From CAIQQQ01 sp040399685 (lineage in GTDB: Bacteria > Pseudomonadota > Alphaproteobacteria > Acetobacterales > Acetobacteraceae), in assembly GCA_040399685.1 (NCBI GenBank), contig JBBART010000020.1:26727-90726 (forward strand): a DNA stretch of 64,000 nt, given 5' to 3'. The position numbers and the translations under genes were made by a program. Below, piece after piece: positions 34,102 to 43,307 of the stretch (position 1 is the first letter of the stretch; each line of letters starts with the position of its first letter). Under the pieces are notes generated by a model. It was not told where the DNA came from, did not search any database, and was given only the letters and a program-made list of their open reading frames with translations.

Positions 34102-34632
34102 ATGGACGTCACCAAGTTGCCCACGGGCAAGGCCCCGCCGCACGATATCAATGTGGTGATCGAGATCCCGCAGGGGTCTGCCGTCAAATATGAGCTCGAC
34201 AAGGACAGCGGCGCCATCATGGTGGATCGCTTCTTGTTTACCCCGATGGCCTATCCGGCCGCCTATGGCTTCATCCCCGGCACGATCGCCGACGATGGCG
34301 ACCCGGTGGACGCCATGGTGCTGACGCCTGCCGCCGCCGTGGTGCCAGGCAGCGTCATTCGCGCCCGCCCCATTGGCGTGCTGCTGATGAGCGATGAGGC
34401 CGGTCAGGACGAGAAGCTGATCTGTGTGCCGCACGACAAGATCCATCCGCTCTACACCAACGTCCACGCCGTGGAAGACCTGCCCGAGATCACGCGCCAG
34501 CAGATCGAGCATTTCTTCACGCGCTACAAGGACCTGGAAAAGGGCAAGTGGGTGAAGATTGAAGGCTGGGGCGACAAGGCCCGCGCCGAAGCGCTGATTT
34601 TGGCCGGCATGGAAGCCGCCAAGAAGGCATGA
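34102..34632 (+). CDS. ppa: inorganic pyrophosphatase (family I)
   Basis: 176 residues. The catalytic signature DDGDPVDAMVLTP lies near residue 68; the N-terminal VVIEIPQGSAVKYELDKDSG and C-terminal KDLEKGKWVKIEGWG are family-typical. It hydrolyses pyrophosphate to drive biosynthetic reactions, Mg2+-dependent and cytoplasmic. ATG 34102 follows GGAGAGA; the longer frame starts in the tRNA flank and is not used. A GNRA-capped hairpin lies just downstream. Confidence 0.95.
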   Translation: MDVTKLPTGKAPPHDINVVIEIPQGSAVKYELDKDSGAIMVDRFLFTPMAYPAAYGFIPGTIADDGDPVDAMVLTPAAAVVPGSVIRARPIGVLLMSDEAGQDEKLICVPHDKIHPLYTNVHAVEDLPEITRQQIEHFFTRYKDLEKGKWVKIEGWGDKARAEALILAGMEAAKKA

Positions 34633-34645
34633 GATGAAGCAATCT

Positions 34646-34669
34646 CTCCGGCCGCGAAAGCGGCTGGAG
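34646..34669 (+). terminator. GAAA-capped hairpin after ppa
   Basis: A 10-bp stem (CTCCGGCCGC with GCGGCTGGAG, one G-T pair) capped by GAAA, 13 bases after the ppa stop. There is no following T-tract, so it may be a weak or Rho-assisted terminator or an mRNA 3'-end stabiliser. Confidence 0.5.
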
Positions 34670-34729
34670 GGTGGCTAGAGCAAGATTGCTTTGGATTGAA
34701 GCGTCAAGCGATCGTCAGGACAGGAAGAT

Positions 34730-34852
34730 CTTCTTTTTCTGAAGAAAAAGAAGCAAAAAGACTTTCATTCATTTCGGCGCGCGATAAGGCAAATGCCGCA
34801 GCACTCGTATGAATTCATGAAGTTTTTTGGTTCTTTTTTTCAAAAAAGAACC
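34730..34852 (-). repeat. bipartite hairpin repeat, copy A
   Basis: Hairpin CTTCTTTTTCT-GA-AGAAAAAGAAG (34730-34753), then CAAAAAGACTTTCATTCATT, about 50 unrelated bases, GAATTCATGAAGTTTTTT, and hairpin GGTTCTTTTTT-TC-AAAAAAGAACC (34829-34852). The same layout in the opposite orientation is at 51174-51293 and a half copy is at 63785-63828. It separates ppa from the convergent glycosyltransferase, so a two-way terminator role is plausible. Confidence 0.85.
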
Positions 34853-34908
34853 CATTCGCGAACCTTCATATTTCCGGCACCTCCCCCATAGCGGGTCAAC
34901 TTCCGGCT

Positions 34909-36129
34909 CTATGTCTGAACGAGTTCGGCTATTCGGGCTTCGAACGCGTCAATATGATGCTTCATATCCAGATGCTTTTCGGCATAGGCCCGCGCGCCGC
35001 GTCGCAGTTTTTGCGCCAGTCTTGGCGTTTCCAGCAGATCGAGAATGGTGTCCGCCAGCCGGTCATGGTCCAGGCAGGGCGTGAGCAGGCCGTTCTTGTT
35101 GTGGGTCACGAACTCCGTCACCGGTTCTACATCGGCGGCAACGATGGCGCAGCCGCAGGCCAGAGCCTCGCGCAACGACCAGGAGGCGACGAACGGGTAG
35201 GTCAGGTAGACATGCGCGTCTGAGCGTTGCAGCAGGGCGATGTGGGTGTCGTAGTTCACCTGGCCGGGCATGAACACGCGATCGGTGTCGTATTTTCCCT
35301 TCATCTCGGTGATGAAGCGATCTTTCCAGCTGCCGTTGGCCAGGCGCGCGCCATAGCTGACGCCGTCGCCGCCGAGCATCACCACCTTTGCATCCGGTCG
35401 CGCCGCCAGGATGGCGGGGAGAGCGCGCATCAGCGTGTGATAGCCGCGATACGGTTCAAGATTGCGGGCCACGAAGGTGATGAGCTTCTCACCCGGATCG
35501 ATTTGGAAGTCGCCGAGCGGCAGGCGCCTGGATTTGGCGGTCGGGTCTGGCTTGCAGATGTCCAGCCTTGTCGCCTCGGGGAGCAGCTTGATCTGGCTGT
35601 GCGCCCATTGCGGATAGGCGTTGCGCTGGAAATGGGTGGGCGACTGGCCGTGCTGGCCCAATGCCAGCGCCAGATGGTTCAGCGTGTTCATGGCCCGGAC
35701 GGCGGGCTGGAAATTCGCCGCCATCGGGAATTCGCTGTCGAAATTCACGTCGTAGCCGACGGTGTGGTAGTAAAATTCGAAATATCCCAGCATCGGCACG
35801 CCCGGCCAGACATCCACGAGGTTGAGCAATTCGCCCCAGCCGTGATGGCCGATGATGATGTCCGGCACGAAGCCGAGCGACTTCAACTGCCGCGCCGACT
35901 CGGCCACCTTGTCGGCGCGGTGTCCGGCCAGTTCGTGTTCCCGCGCCGCGTGGTGAATGTCCTGGCGCGGCGTGCGGCCGACTTCGTAGACAACACGGCG
36001 CACGCCGTTGATCTGGTTGCTGTTCGGCTCGGTGATGAACACCACATCATTGGCCGGGTTTTCCAGCAGATGATGGACGATGTGCAGGTACTGACCCGGA
36101 AAATTCTGGTGAACGAACAGGTATTTCAC
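34909..36129 (-). CDS. glycosyltransferase, GT4-like (GT-B fold)
   Basis: 406 residues. It starts MKYLFVHQNFPGQYLHIVHH, a common opening of a GT-B subfamily, and contains the sugar-nucleotide domain with LITFVARNLEPYRGYHTLMRALP near residue 220 and VYLTYPFVASWSLREALACGCAIV near residue 320 (E of the EX7E-type motif). It probably transfers a sugar in surface-glycan or protein glycosylation. It is the last gene of a minus-strand cluster with a ChW-like protein, a GT fusion and type I secretion genes. The acceptor is unknown. Confidence 0.85.
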   Translation of the reverse strand: MKYLFVHQNFPGQYLHIVHHLLENPANDVVFITEPNSNQINGVRRVVYEVGRTPRQDIHHAAREHELAGHRADKVAESARQLKSLGFVPDIIIGHHGWGELLNLVDVWPGVPMLGYFEFYYHTVGYDVNFDSEFPMAANFQPAVRAMNTLNHLALALGQHGQSPTHFQRNAYPQWAHSQIKLLPEATRLDICKPDPTAKSRRLPLGDFQIDPGEKLITFVARNLEPYRGYHTLMRALPAILAARPDAKVVMLGGDGVSYGARLANGSWKDRFITEMKGKYDTDRVFMPGQVNYDTHIALLQRSDAHVYLTYPFVASWSLREALACGCAIVAADVEPVTEFVTHNKNGLLTPCLDHDRLADTILDLLETPRLAQKLRRGARAYAEKHLDMKHHIDAFEARIAELVQT

Positions 36130-36145
36130 GTGCGCAAGTCCAGGG

Positions 36146-37072
36146 TCAGCGTTTCTTGGCCCTGGCGGTCGCCTTTTTCGCCGGTTGGGCGTGGTTGAAT
36201 CCGCCGGTCGGCACGATCTCGATCTTCAAGGCCTCCACCGGCGCGAGGTTGGGCAGTTCGCACGGCTCACCCGGCGCGACCGGCCCGATTTGAGCGCCGC
36301 CGACAAAGCTTGCGGAATAGCGGAGTTCGAACGCCTCCGCCGCAGCCCCGCGCAGGCGCACGCGCACGCCAAGGATGGGCAGGGCCATGCCGCGGCTGCC
36401 GCAGAACTGCCCGCCTTCGACCCAGGGCGACATCCAGCCACGGCCGAGCGTGACCTGATATTCGATATCCGTGAGGTCCATGCCGTTGGTCGGCGCCATT
36501 CCGAAGCCTTCGAGCCATTTGCCGCTGCCGGGTTCGCCCAGCCATTCGCCGAATGTGGCGCCGACATCGCCGCGCCCCTGGATATGCGCCACGATGTCCA
36601 TCGCCGTCCGTGCCGTGGGCGCCGGCAGGGGGGCTGTGGCGTGTTGGTTTTCGAGCATCGCCCCGGGCTGCGGCGTGCCGGTGGGGCCGTTGATCAACGG
36701 CAGGATCTGCAGGTTGGGCGCTGCATCGGCCGAGGCTGTGGGATCTTGGTAGATCGTGACCATCACGAAGGCTGGTCCTCCGCTCACGCGCACAAGGGCT
36801 GCGTCACCAAAGCCGCTCAACCAGCCATCGGTGGAGATGGTGCGAATTTCGACCGCTTCTGGCCTGCCCGCTGGGCCGGGGGCCGCGGTGATCCGCAGGC
36901 CCGGCAGGCCGGTTTGCGCGTTCGCGGCGGCGCAGGGGGCGACGAGGACGCAGTACAGCCCGGCATCAAGCCGCATCATGCTGGCCGATGAGCGCAGTTC
37001 GCTCACGCGGCCTTCGTTGGCGGCGGATTTTGGGGCCTGGGAGCCGGTCGCGGCACTTTGAAGATCTGACAT
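36146..37072 (-). CDS. protein with ChW-like (clostridial hydrophobic W) repeats
   Basis: 308 residues, no signal peptide or membrane segment. Residues 1-150 form an unknown domain with GWLSGFGDAALVRVSGGPAF. From about residue 160, two repeats follow the ChW pattern: GEWLGEPGSGKWLEGF, IEYQVTLGRGWMSPWVEGGQ, FCGSRGMALPILGVRVRL, then GGAQIGPVAPGEPCELPNLA and PVEALKIEIV. The C-terminus is Lys/Ala-rich (AKKATARAKKR). ChW repeats are best known from surface proteins of Clostridia. It lies 16 bases before a glycosyltransferase gene. Function unknown; export by the neighbouring type I system or polysaccharide binding is conjecture. Confidence 0.65.
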   Translation of the reverse strand: MSDLQSAATGSQAPKSAANEGRVSELRSSASMMRLDAGLYCVLVAPCAAANAQTGLPGLRITAAPGPAGRPEAVEIRTISTDGWLSGFGDAALVRVSGGPAFVMVTIYQDPTASADAAPNLQILPLINGPTGTPQPGAMLENQHATAPLPAPTARTAMDIVAHIQGRGDVGATFGEWLGEPGSGKWLEGFGMAPTNGMDLTDIEYQVTLGRGWMSPWVEGGQFCGSRGMALPILGVRVRLRGAAAEAFELRYSASFVGGAQIGPVAPGEPCELPNLAPVEALKIEIVPTGGFNHAQPAKKATARAKKR

Positions 37073-37176
37073 ACGTTCTCTCGTTTCGATCGCCGCACGG
37101 CCGCGCGGCGTTCACCTGCGAGAGGTCTAGAGCAATATTCGTTGCTGTTAAACATGGATCGAGGTGAATTTATACG

Positions 37177-40101
37177 TTAAAACATTACGTTTTTCACTTC
37201 TGCCGGGATGCCGTTGCGGCTGTTGAGCAACGCCTGGTTGATTCCAGCCGCGGGCAATCCGAGCGGCAGCACCATCCCGTGCCCGGTGGCCCGCACCCGC
37301 GCCGCCATTGCCCCCACGTCGAACACCGCCGCCCGAAGGCCGGCACGCCAGGCGAGGCCGAGCGTGAAGCCCCAGGTTTCAGGCCAAAGGCTGGGGAGGA
37401 ACGCCAGATGCGCCGCCTGGGCGCGCACCAACGCCGGGCCATCCGCCTCCTGATAGCGGCCGGTGACGACAACGCGGCCGGTGGCGAACAGGCGCTGGTC
37501 GTCGGTGCTGTGGCCCACCAGCACGAATTCCAGCGGTAGCGCCCGGGCTGCCGCGTCATGGGCACAGGCGAGCAGGATGTCGAACCCCTTTTCAACCCCG
37601 ATGGCGCCGATCACGCAGACCCGCATGGTCTGCGATGCGAGCGGCGGTGGGGGGAGCCTGGCAGGATCGGCCTCGTGCGGGGCGATTTGGGCGCGCACCA
37701 TGGGGAAATGCCGACGGATGCGAGTGGCCATGTCTGCCGAGGGCACAACCACGCGCTGCGCGCCGGCGAACGCGAGGGCTGAGCGGGCCCGAAGCGCGCC
37801 GATACCGATTTTTTCTTCAATCCGGCTGCCGGCATCGGCCACGCACGCCTCGCAACGGGCGATCTCTGTCGGTTCGCCGCAATAGCGGCGCTCGGGGTTC
37901 AGCAGTGTGATGCGGGGGCAAAAGCAGGCATAATCGTGCAGGTGGAATTCGGTGGGCACCGCCAGCAGCGCCGCGAGGTCCGTGATCGCCGTGTGGTGGC
38001 CCAGGCGGTGATGCACTTCGAGCACCACGGGGCGGTCGGCGCGCAGCAATCGGGCCAGGGCGGGGCGTTCGCTGCGCAGGTCGAACACCAAGTTGGGAAA
38101 GCCCATACCGTCAGCGCTGTCATCAACCCGGCACAGCCCCGGAACCGAGCCGCCTTCGCTCTGCGGGTCCAGCACCGGGCGCAGGACGACGGGGCGCATA
38201 TCGGCTGCAATGATCTCCGCCACGCGTTTGCGCACAACCCGTTCCACCCCGCCGCCGCTGGCGTGTGTGACCAGCAGGACAGCCGCCTTCCGCTTGCCGG
38301 CCGTCCAGCGCAGCATGTCCATCCGGCGCCGTGCCGGGGCCAGGGCGTCGTGGGCTGGGATGGCGCCCTGATATTCGGCAATGAGGGCGTGATATCCGGG
38401 GTGCAGCCGTTCCAGCACCGCAAGGTTGCGTGCGATCAGGGGGGAGCGCATGGCGCCGAACGACGCGCCACTGCTGTGGCCCACGAACACGCCCGGCACC
38501 GCGACGTGGCGCCAGCCGAGGTGGCGGGCACGGATGCAGAAATCGTTTTCCTCGCCATAGCCCTGGGCAAACAGGCTGGGGTGGAACAGGCCGGTGTCGA
38601 TGGCGCATTCGTGGCGCACATACATGCAAAAGCCGACGGCGGTGGGGATATCCGCCACGCGACCGGCGTTGGCCCGTGCGGCCACGGCATCGATGCGCGA
38701 TACCTCGCGCTGGTTCGGCACCTGGTTGGCGCTGTCTCGGTGGGGGTAGCTGAGGATGGTGGCGTCGTTGGACAGCGGCGTGGCGGTGCCGATATCGGGC
38801 GCTCCGTGAACCGCCGCGCGCAAGCGTGTGAGCCAGGAGGCGCCGCGTTGGGTCGGCACCAGCGTGTCGCTGTTCAGAAGCAACGCGTCATGCGGCGGCT
38901 TCAGCGCAAGGGCCGCCCGCAATCCGGCGTTGGCGCTGGCGGGAAACCCTTGGTTGCGGCTGTGGCGGATCAGCGTGATGCGCCCGGCCGCCGCGAGCGC
39001 TTGCAGGGCGGCCGCCAGATCCGGCTCTGGCGAAGCATCGTCGATGACGATGATGTGCGGCGAGGGCTCGGCGGCGAACACGCTGTTCAGGCAGGCCATT
39101 GTTTTGTCGTGGTCGCGATAGGCGGGAATCACCACCGCAACCGGGCGATCGGCACAGGCGACGGCTGCTGCGGCGGCCCCTTTGAGGGCGGCCGGGGCGG
39201 CAAGCGCTGCGGCGCGGGTGAGTTCCGCCGGATCGAGTGGGCTGCCGGCGAGCGGTCGGCCATCTTCGCCGAAGACCCGCAGCAGTCCCGGCAGCGCCGC
39301 CAGCTCGGTGGCTGCGATGGTGAACCGGCGTGGGCGTGTCAGGGGGCGGGGGGCGGTGATGGTGCCGTCACTGGCCTGCACACGCAGCATTATTTTCGTG
39401 TTCGGCGCGGTCACGGAGAGCCATGGATGGGTTTCGGCATCGGCGGGCAGCCAGGCCCATCCTTCCAACCCGCCATCGTCGGAAGATTGCACAAAACCTT
39501 CCACGCGCCGCAGATGCGCGAGGCTGATCGGGCTTCCGAGCAAGGCGCTGCCGTCGTGCTGAACCGACAGCGTGCCGTCGCGTTCTGGCAGCTTTGGCCC
39601 ACGCAGCATTTTGCCGTCCAGACTGGCGGTGGCCCCATCGCAGCCGGCGATCCAGTGCAGGCTGGCGCCATCCGGCGATCGGGCCACCCCGCACCAGGAA
39701 TGGATGTCGCTGTCCTGGCAGGCGCGTGTTGCCAGTCGCGCCACAATGCGCGTGTCGGCGGGGAGGACGTGCTGGGCGAGCAGGCGCGCCAAGGCGGCGC
39801 GCGCGGCTGGGCGATTGCCGGCCTGGAGGTGGGCGGCGGCTAGGCTGAGCCAGATTTCGAGCGTGTCGGCCTGTGCCGATGCGTCCAGCAGCAGGGACGT
39901 CGCGCCAGGATCGGCCAGGCGCAGCAATACGCCGGCCAGTGCGAAGGTGATGGCCGGGTCGGTGGGGATCAGGCGTCGGGCGCGCTCGAACCATGATCTG
40001 GCGCAAGGGAGGTCGCCCGATTCAAGGGCGGCGGCACCACGGTCCTGCGCGTCCTGCGCATCGTCCCTGATCAGGTCCGCTTGGGTTCGTGGCGTTTTCA
40101 G
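37177..40101 (-). CDS. giant GT2-GT4 glycosyltransferase fusion with TPR-like N-terminus
   Basis: About 974 residues. Residues 1-120 look TPR-like (GDLPCARSWFERARRLIPTD); 120-315 are unassigned. Residues 318-590 are a GT2 domain (VAVVIPAYRDHDKTMACLNS, HIIVIDDASPEPD, DALLLNSDTLVP, GYGEENDFCIRARHLGW). Residues 602-974 are a GT-B/GT4 domain (THASGGGVERVV, GAIGVEKGFDILLACAHDAA, EFVLVGHSTDDQRLF). No ATG/GTG/TTG fits near the upstream sel1 stop; a CTG at 40101 overlapping that stop (CTGA) is the best-placed start, and is uncertain. It probably makes two linkages of one surface glycan. Confidence 0.8.
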   Translation of the reverse strand: MKTPRTQADLIRDDAQDAQDRGAAALESGDLPCARSWFERARRLIPTDPAITFALAGVLLRLADPGATSLLLDASAQADTLEIWLSLAAAHLQAGNRPAARAALARLLAQHVLPADTRIVARLATRACQDSDIHSWCGVARSPDGASLHWIAGCDGATASLDGKMLRGPKLPERDGTLSVQHDGSALLGSPISLAHLRRVEGFVQSSDDGGLEGWAWLPADAETHPWLSVTAPNTKIMLRVQASDGTITAPRPLTRPRRFTIAATELAALPGLLRVFGEDGRPLAGSPLDPAELTRAAALAAPAALKGAAAAAVACADRPVAVVIPAYRDHDKTMACLNSVFAAEPSPHIIVIDDASPEPDLAAALQALAAAGRITLIRHSRNQGFPASANAGLRAALALKPPHDALLLNSDTLVPTQRGASWLTRLRAAVHGAPDIGTATPLSNDATILSYPHRDSANQVPNQREVSRIDAVAARANAGRVADIPTAVGFCMYVRHECAIDTGLFHPSLFAQGYGEENDFCIRARHLGWRHVAVPGVFVGHSSGASFGAMRSPLIARNLAVLERLHPGYHALIAEYQGAIPAHDALAPARRRMDMLRWTAGKRKAAVLLVTHASGGGVERVVRKRVAEIIAADMRPVVLRPVLDPQSEGGSVPGLCRVDDSADGMGFPNLVFDLRSERPALARLLRADRPVVLEVHHRLGHHTAITDLAALLAVPTEFHLHDYACFCPRITLLNPERRYCGEPTEIARCEACVADAGSRIEEKIGIGALRARSALAFAGAQRVVVPSADMATRIRRHFPMVRAQIAPHEADPARLPPPPLASQTMRVCVIGAIGVEKGFDILLACAHDAAARALPLEFVLVGHSTDDQRLFATGRVVVTGRYQEADGPALVRAQAAHLAFLPSLWPETWGFTLGLAWRAGLRAAVFDVGAMAARVRATGHGMVLPLGLPAAGINQALLNSRNGIPAEVKNVMF

Positions 40102-41876
40102 GCGGGATTGGCCGTCGGCGGGTTCAACGCATCCAGATCCAGCTGGGCATCGGCGATACCGCTTGCCAACGCCCGTTCGAACCAGATTCGGGCGGCATCG
40201 CGGTCGCGCTTTCCGCCCAGACCACGGGCCAGATAGCGGCCCAGCATCATCTGCGCATGGGTGTGGCCCCGCTCGGCCGCTGCCTGGAACCAGTTCTGCG
40301 CGGCGCTGCGATCCCACATGATATCGTGGCCGCCGCCATACATGGCGCCCAGCGCATACATGGCGCCCACATGGCCCTGGTTCGCGGCACGGAGAAACAA
40401 GGTGATGGCGCCGGTATGATCGCGCGGACCTCCGCGACCGTTGACCATCATTTCCGCGAGAGCGACCTGGGCATCGGTGACCCCGGCCTCAGCGGCCTTG
40501 GTGATCCACAACCGTGCGTCAGCCAGATCCACCGGCACGCCACGCCCTTCGGCGCGCAGGCGGCCATACCAGTATTGCGCGTTCACCACCGTTTCGGCGG
40601 CGCGCCGCAGCCATGACGCGGCTTCTGTTTCGTTCTTCTCAACGCCGAGGCCCTCGGCGAGGCAGACGCCGTAATTGAACGCGGCAACCAGATCCCCGCC
40701 CTCAGCAGCGGACCGGAACCACGCTGCGGTGGCCGTGCTGTCGGCGGGGCTTGCCTTGCCTTGCAGCACCAGGGCCGCCAGGTCGTAATGGGCTTGCACA
40801 TCGCCCTTGTCGGCCAGGGACCGGAACCAGCGGGCAGCCTGCGTTTCGTCCTTGACCACGCCGTTGCCGGTCATGTGCATGGCGCCGACGGCGCGCATGG
40901 CGGCAGCGTGGCCGCCTTCGGCTGCGCGCTTCAACCAGATGGCGGCCTCGGCCATGTTTGCAGGTTCCGCACCGTCGCGCGCATAGATCTGGCCCACGGC
41001 CGCGGCCGCATCCGCATCACCCTGCATAGCCGCCCGGCGGAGCCACGATTCCGCCATGACCGGATCGGGGTCGATGCCGGCCCCGTTCAACAACGCCAGA
41101 CCATAGCGGGTTTGTGCGGTGCGAACGCCTTGGGCGGCGGCCTGTCGGTAAAGCTCGGTCGCGGCACTGAGGTCTTGTTCCACGCCCTGCCCCTGCTCGG
41201 CCAAGGCCGCAAGCAGGAACTGGGCTGTGCCAAGGCCGGCCTCGGCAGGGGGCGTCAGGTAGGAGGCCGCCAACGCGAATTCTTCCGGCGTTTTGGCGCG
41301 CTTGAGCAGAATAATGCCATAGCCGAGCTGGCCCTGCGGACATTTCGCGTCAGCGGAGCGCTTGTAGAGCGCCTCTGACTCGGACTCGTTGCGCATCGAC
41401 TCAGGCCCGCTGAGCACCAGGTAGGCAAGCAGGGCCTGGGCTTCGGCAGAACCGCTCTCAGCGGCCTTGCGGGCCCAGAACGCAGCCTTTTCAAAATCCG
41501 GTGGGCGGTTTTCGGATGGGCTTGTGAACAGCGACGCCGTCATGACATCGCCGAGCTTGCCGGGGGCCACATCCGGCCCACCGACCGGGACGCCCTGGAC
41601 GTAGAAAGCAGCCAACAGTGTCTGGGCGGGCGCAAATCCCTGCCCGGCGGAACGCTCCAGCCACCGCAGGCCCTCGATGGCGCTTCCAGGAACGCCAGCA
41701 CCTTCAAGGTAGCAGCGCGCAACCTGAAACTGCGCCTCGGCCATTCCCGCGCGGGCGGCACGGGTCAGACGCTTGAACGCGGCCGGTCGCTGGCCGGCTT
41801 CGATCCGGGCCAGGCCGAAGCGGAGGTCGGATTTCGCGGACCGGAACAGGCCACGGAAATTTTCAAAGAATGCCAT
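40098..41876 (-). CDS. Sel1-like repeat protein
   Basis: 592 residues composed of more than ten Sel1/TPR-like repeats of about 36 residues (for example AAFWARKAAESGSAEAQALLAYL, ATAAWFRSAAEGGDLVAAFNYGVCLAEGLGV, AARIWFERALASGIADAQLDL). Such solenoids act as adaptor scaffolds for protein complexes, often at the envelope. No signal peptide is visible. It is placed between the type I secretion adaptor and the GT fusion, whose start overlaps its stop, so it may tether glycosylation to secretion; that is inference. Confidence 0.9.
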   Translation of the reverse strand: MAFFENFRGLFRSAKSDLRFGLARIEAGQRPAAFKRLTRAARAGMAEAQFQVARCYLEGAGVPGSAIEGLRWLERSAGQGFAPAQTLLAAFYVQGVPVGGPDVAPGKLGDVMTASLFTSPSENRPPDFEKAAFWARKAAESGSAEAQALLAYLVLSGPESMRNESESEALYKRSADAKCPQGQLGYGIILLKRAKTPEEFALAASYLTPPAEAGLGTAQFLLAALAEQGQGVEQDLSAATELYRQAAAQGVRTAQTRYGLALLNGAGIDPDPVMAESWLRRAAMQGDADAAAAVGQIYARDGAEPANMAEAAIWLKRAAEGGHAAAMRAVGAMHMTGNGVVKDETQAARWFRSLADKGDVQAHYDLAALVLQGKASPADSTATAAWFRSAAEGGDLVAAFNYGVCLAEGLGVEKNETEAASWLRRAAETVVNAQYWYGRLRAEGRGVPVDLADARLWITKAAEAGVTDAQVALAEMMVNGRGGPRDHTGAITLFLRAANQGHVGAMYALGAMYGGGHDIMWDRSAAQNWFQAAAERGHTHAQMMLGRYLARGLGGKRDRDAARIWFERALASGIADAQLDLDALNPPTANPA

Positions 41877-41909
41877 TATCGGGGTGCCGCTTTGCCGGAA
41901 ATGATCACC

Positions 41910-43304
41910 TTACGGCTCACGCATACCCTCGCTCAGTACCGGCACGAAGCGCGACATCAGATAGCTCAGCATCGTGCGACTGCCGACCTTGATGTCCGCC
42001 TCGGCGCCAAGGCCAGGCTGCAGACGGAAGTCTGGCGGCAGGTTGGTCATCTTCATGTTGTCGATGGCAATCTTGATCCGATAGATGGTCGTGCCCAACG
42101 GCACGGAATCGATGCGCGGCTTGTCCGGCCCGTCCGTCGGCGTGGCCTGGGCGTCTGGCGCCACGACCCGCACGTGACCCTCGGCATAGCCGTGTTCGTA
42201 AAAGCGGTAGGCATCCAACTTGATCACGGCCGCATCGCCGATCCGAACGAAGCCGACATCGGCGGAGGGGATGGCTGCGTCGATTTCCATTGTCGCGTCA
42301 TCCGGCACCAGCGTCATGAACGGCTCGGCGGTGTTCAGCACCGACCCGACCGACACGTTGGCAATGGCCAGCACCACGGCATCACGTTCCGCGCGCATCA
42401 CCACAAGGTCGTTGCGCCGGCGGGCCTTGGTGAATTGCTCCATGGCGTCGGCCAGTTTGCGCGTGGCGTCGTTCAATTGCTGGGACGTCTCACCGCTGAC
42501 CTGTTGCAGATAACCGCTCTGTTCGGCGACCAGCGCCGCCATGTCCTGCTTGCCGGACGCGACGGCAGCGATCGCGCCGTTCAGGGCGCGGCGGGATTCT
42601 GTGACGGTACTCAGCGCCTGTTGGGTGTTGAACTTGCTGCCGACCCCCTCATGCTCCAGCCGCTGCCGGGCGGCGAGCATCTCGCTGGAGATTCGAAGCT
42701 GTTCGGTATAGCTGGTGACCTCGCCTTGCGCCTTCATGACAGCGGAGGCGAGCGAACTGATCTTTTGGCGATATGTCTCGGTGCGAAAGCCTCTCTCGGC
42801 CTGGCGCTGCTTGAAGATGGACGCCTGCAACTGCCCGGGAGCGGTTTCATCGCCGAGATAGGTGCCGCCGGCGCCCTCCACCGTCAGTCGGTTGACCTCG
42901 GCCTGAAGGCTTTTGGTTTGGGCTTCGAGCGACGCGAAATCCGCACCGCTGAAGGTTGGGTCAAGCCGCGCCAGCAGATCGCCGCGCCGCACGCGGCTGC
43001 CCACCTTCACGTCGATTGAGCGCACGATCGATGTTTCCAGTGGCTGGATCAGGATGTTGGACGACTGCGACGACACGCGGCCTGATGCCGTGACCACGCG
43101 GTCGATCGGCACGGTTCCGGCCAGGACCAGGAACACCACCAGCATGCTGGCCAGCACATATGTGGCGTAATGGGCCACGGGTGGCACCGGCTTGGCCACA
43201 AGTGCGACGGTGGGCGATTCAAATTCCAGCAATGCCTGGCTGGCGGCGTCGTTCTCGCGGCCAGCGAGCGCCCGCTTGCTGATGCGGGCCAGTTCCTGTG
43301 CCAT
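41910..43304 (-). CDS. type I secretion periplasmic adaptor (HlyD/PrtE family)
   Basis: 464 residues: a short cytoplasmic N-terminus, one membrane helix (YVLASMLVVFLVLAGTV near residue 50), a lipoyl motif half VVTASGRVSSQSSNILIQPLE, a long coiled coil with Glu/Gln-rich heptads (about residues 120-290), and a beta-barrel domain with RIKIAIDNMK near residue 405. It links the inner-membrane ABC exporter to an outer-membrane TolC-like channel. It lies three bases after the ABC transporter gene. No TolC gene or RTX-type substrate is in the window. Confidence 0.9.
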   Translation of the reverse strand: MAQELARISKRALAGRENDAASQALLEFESPTVALVAKPVPPVAHYATYVLASMLVVFLVLAGTVPIDRVVTASGRVSSQSSNILIQPLETSIVRSIDVKVGSRVRRGDLLARLDPTFSGADFASLEAQTKSLQAEVNRLTVEGAGGTYLGDETAPGQLQASIFKQRQAERGFRTETYRQKISSLASAVMKAQGEVTSYTEQLRISSEMLAARQRLEHEGVGSKFNTQQALSTVTESRRALNGAIAAVASGKQDMAALVAEQSGYLQQVSGETSQQLNDATRKLADAMEQFTKARRRNDLVVMRAERDAVVLAIANVSVGSVLNTAEPFMTLVPDDATMEIDAAIPSADVGFVRIGDAAVIKLDAYRFYEHGYAEGHVRVVAPDAQATPTDGPDKPRIDSVPLGTTIYRIKIAIDNMKMTNLPPDFRLQPGLGAEADIKVGSRTMLSYLMSRFVPVLSEGMREP

Positions 43305-43307
43305 CGA

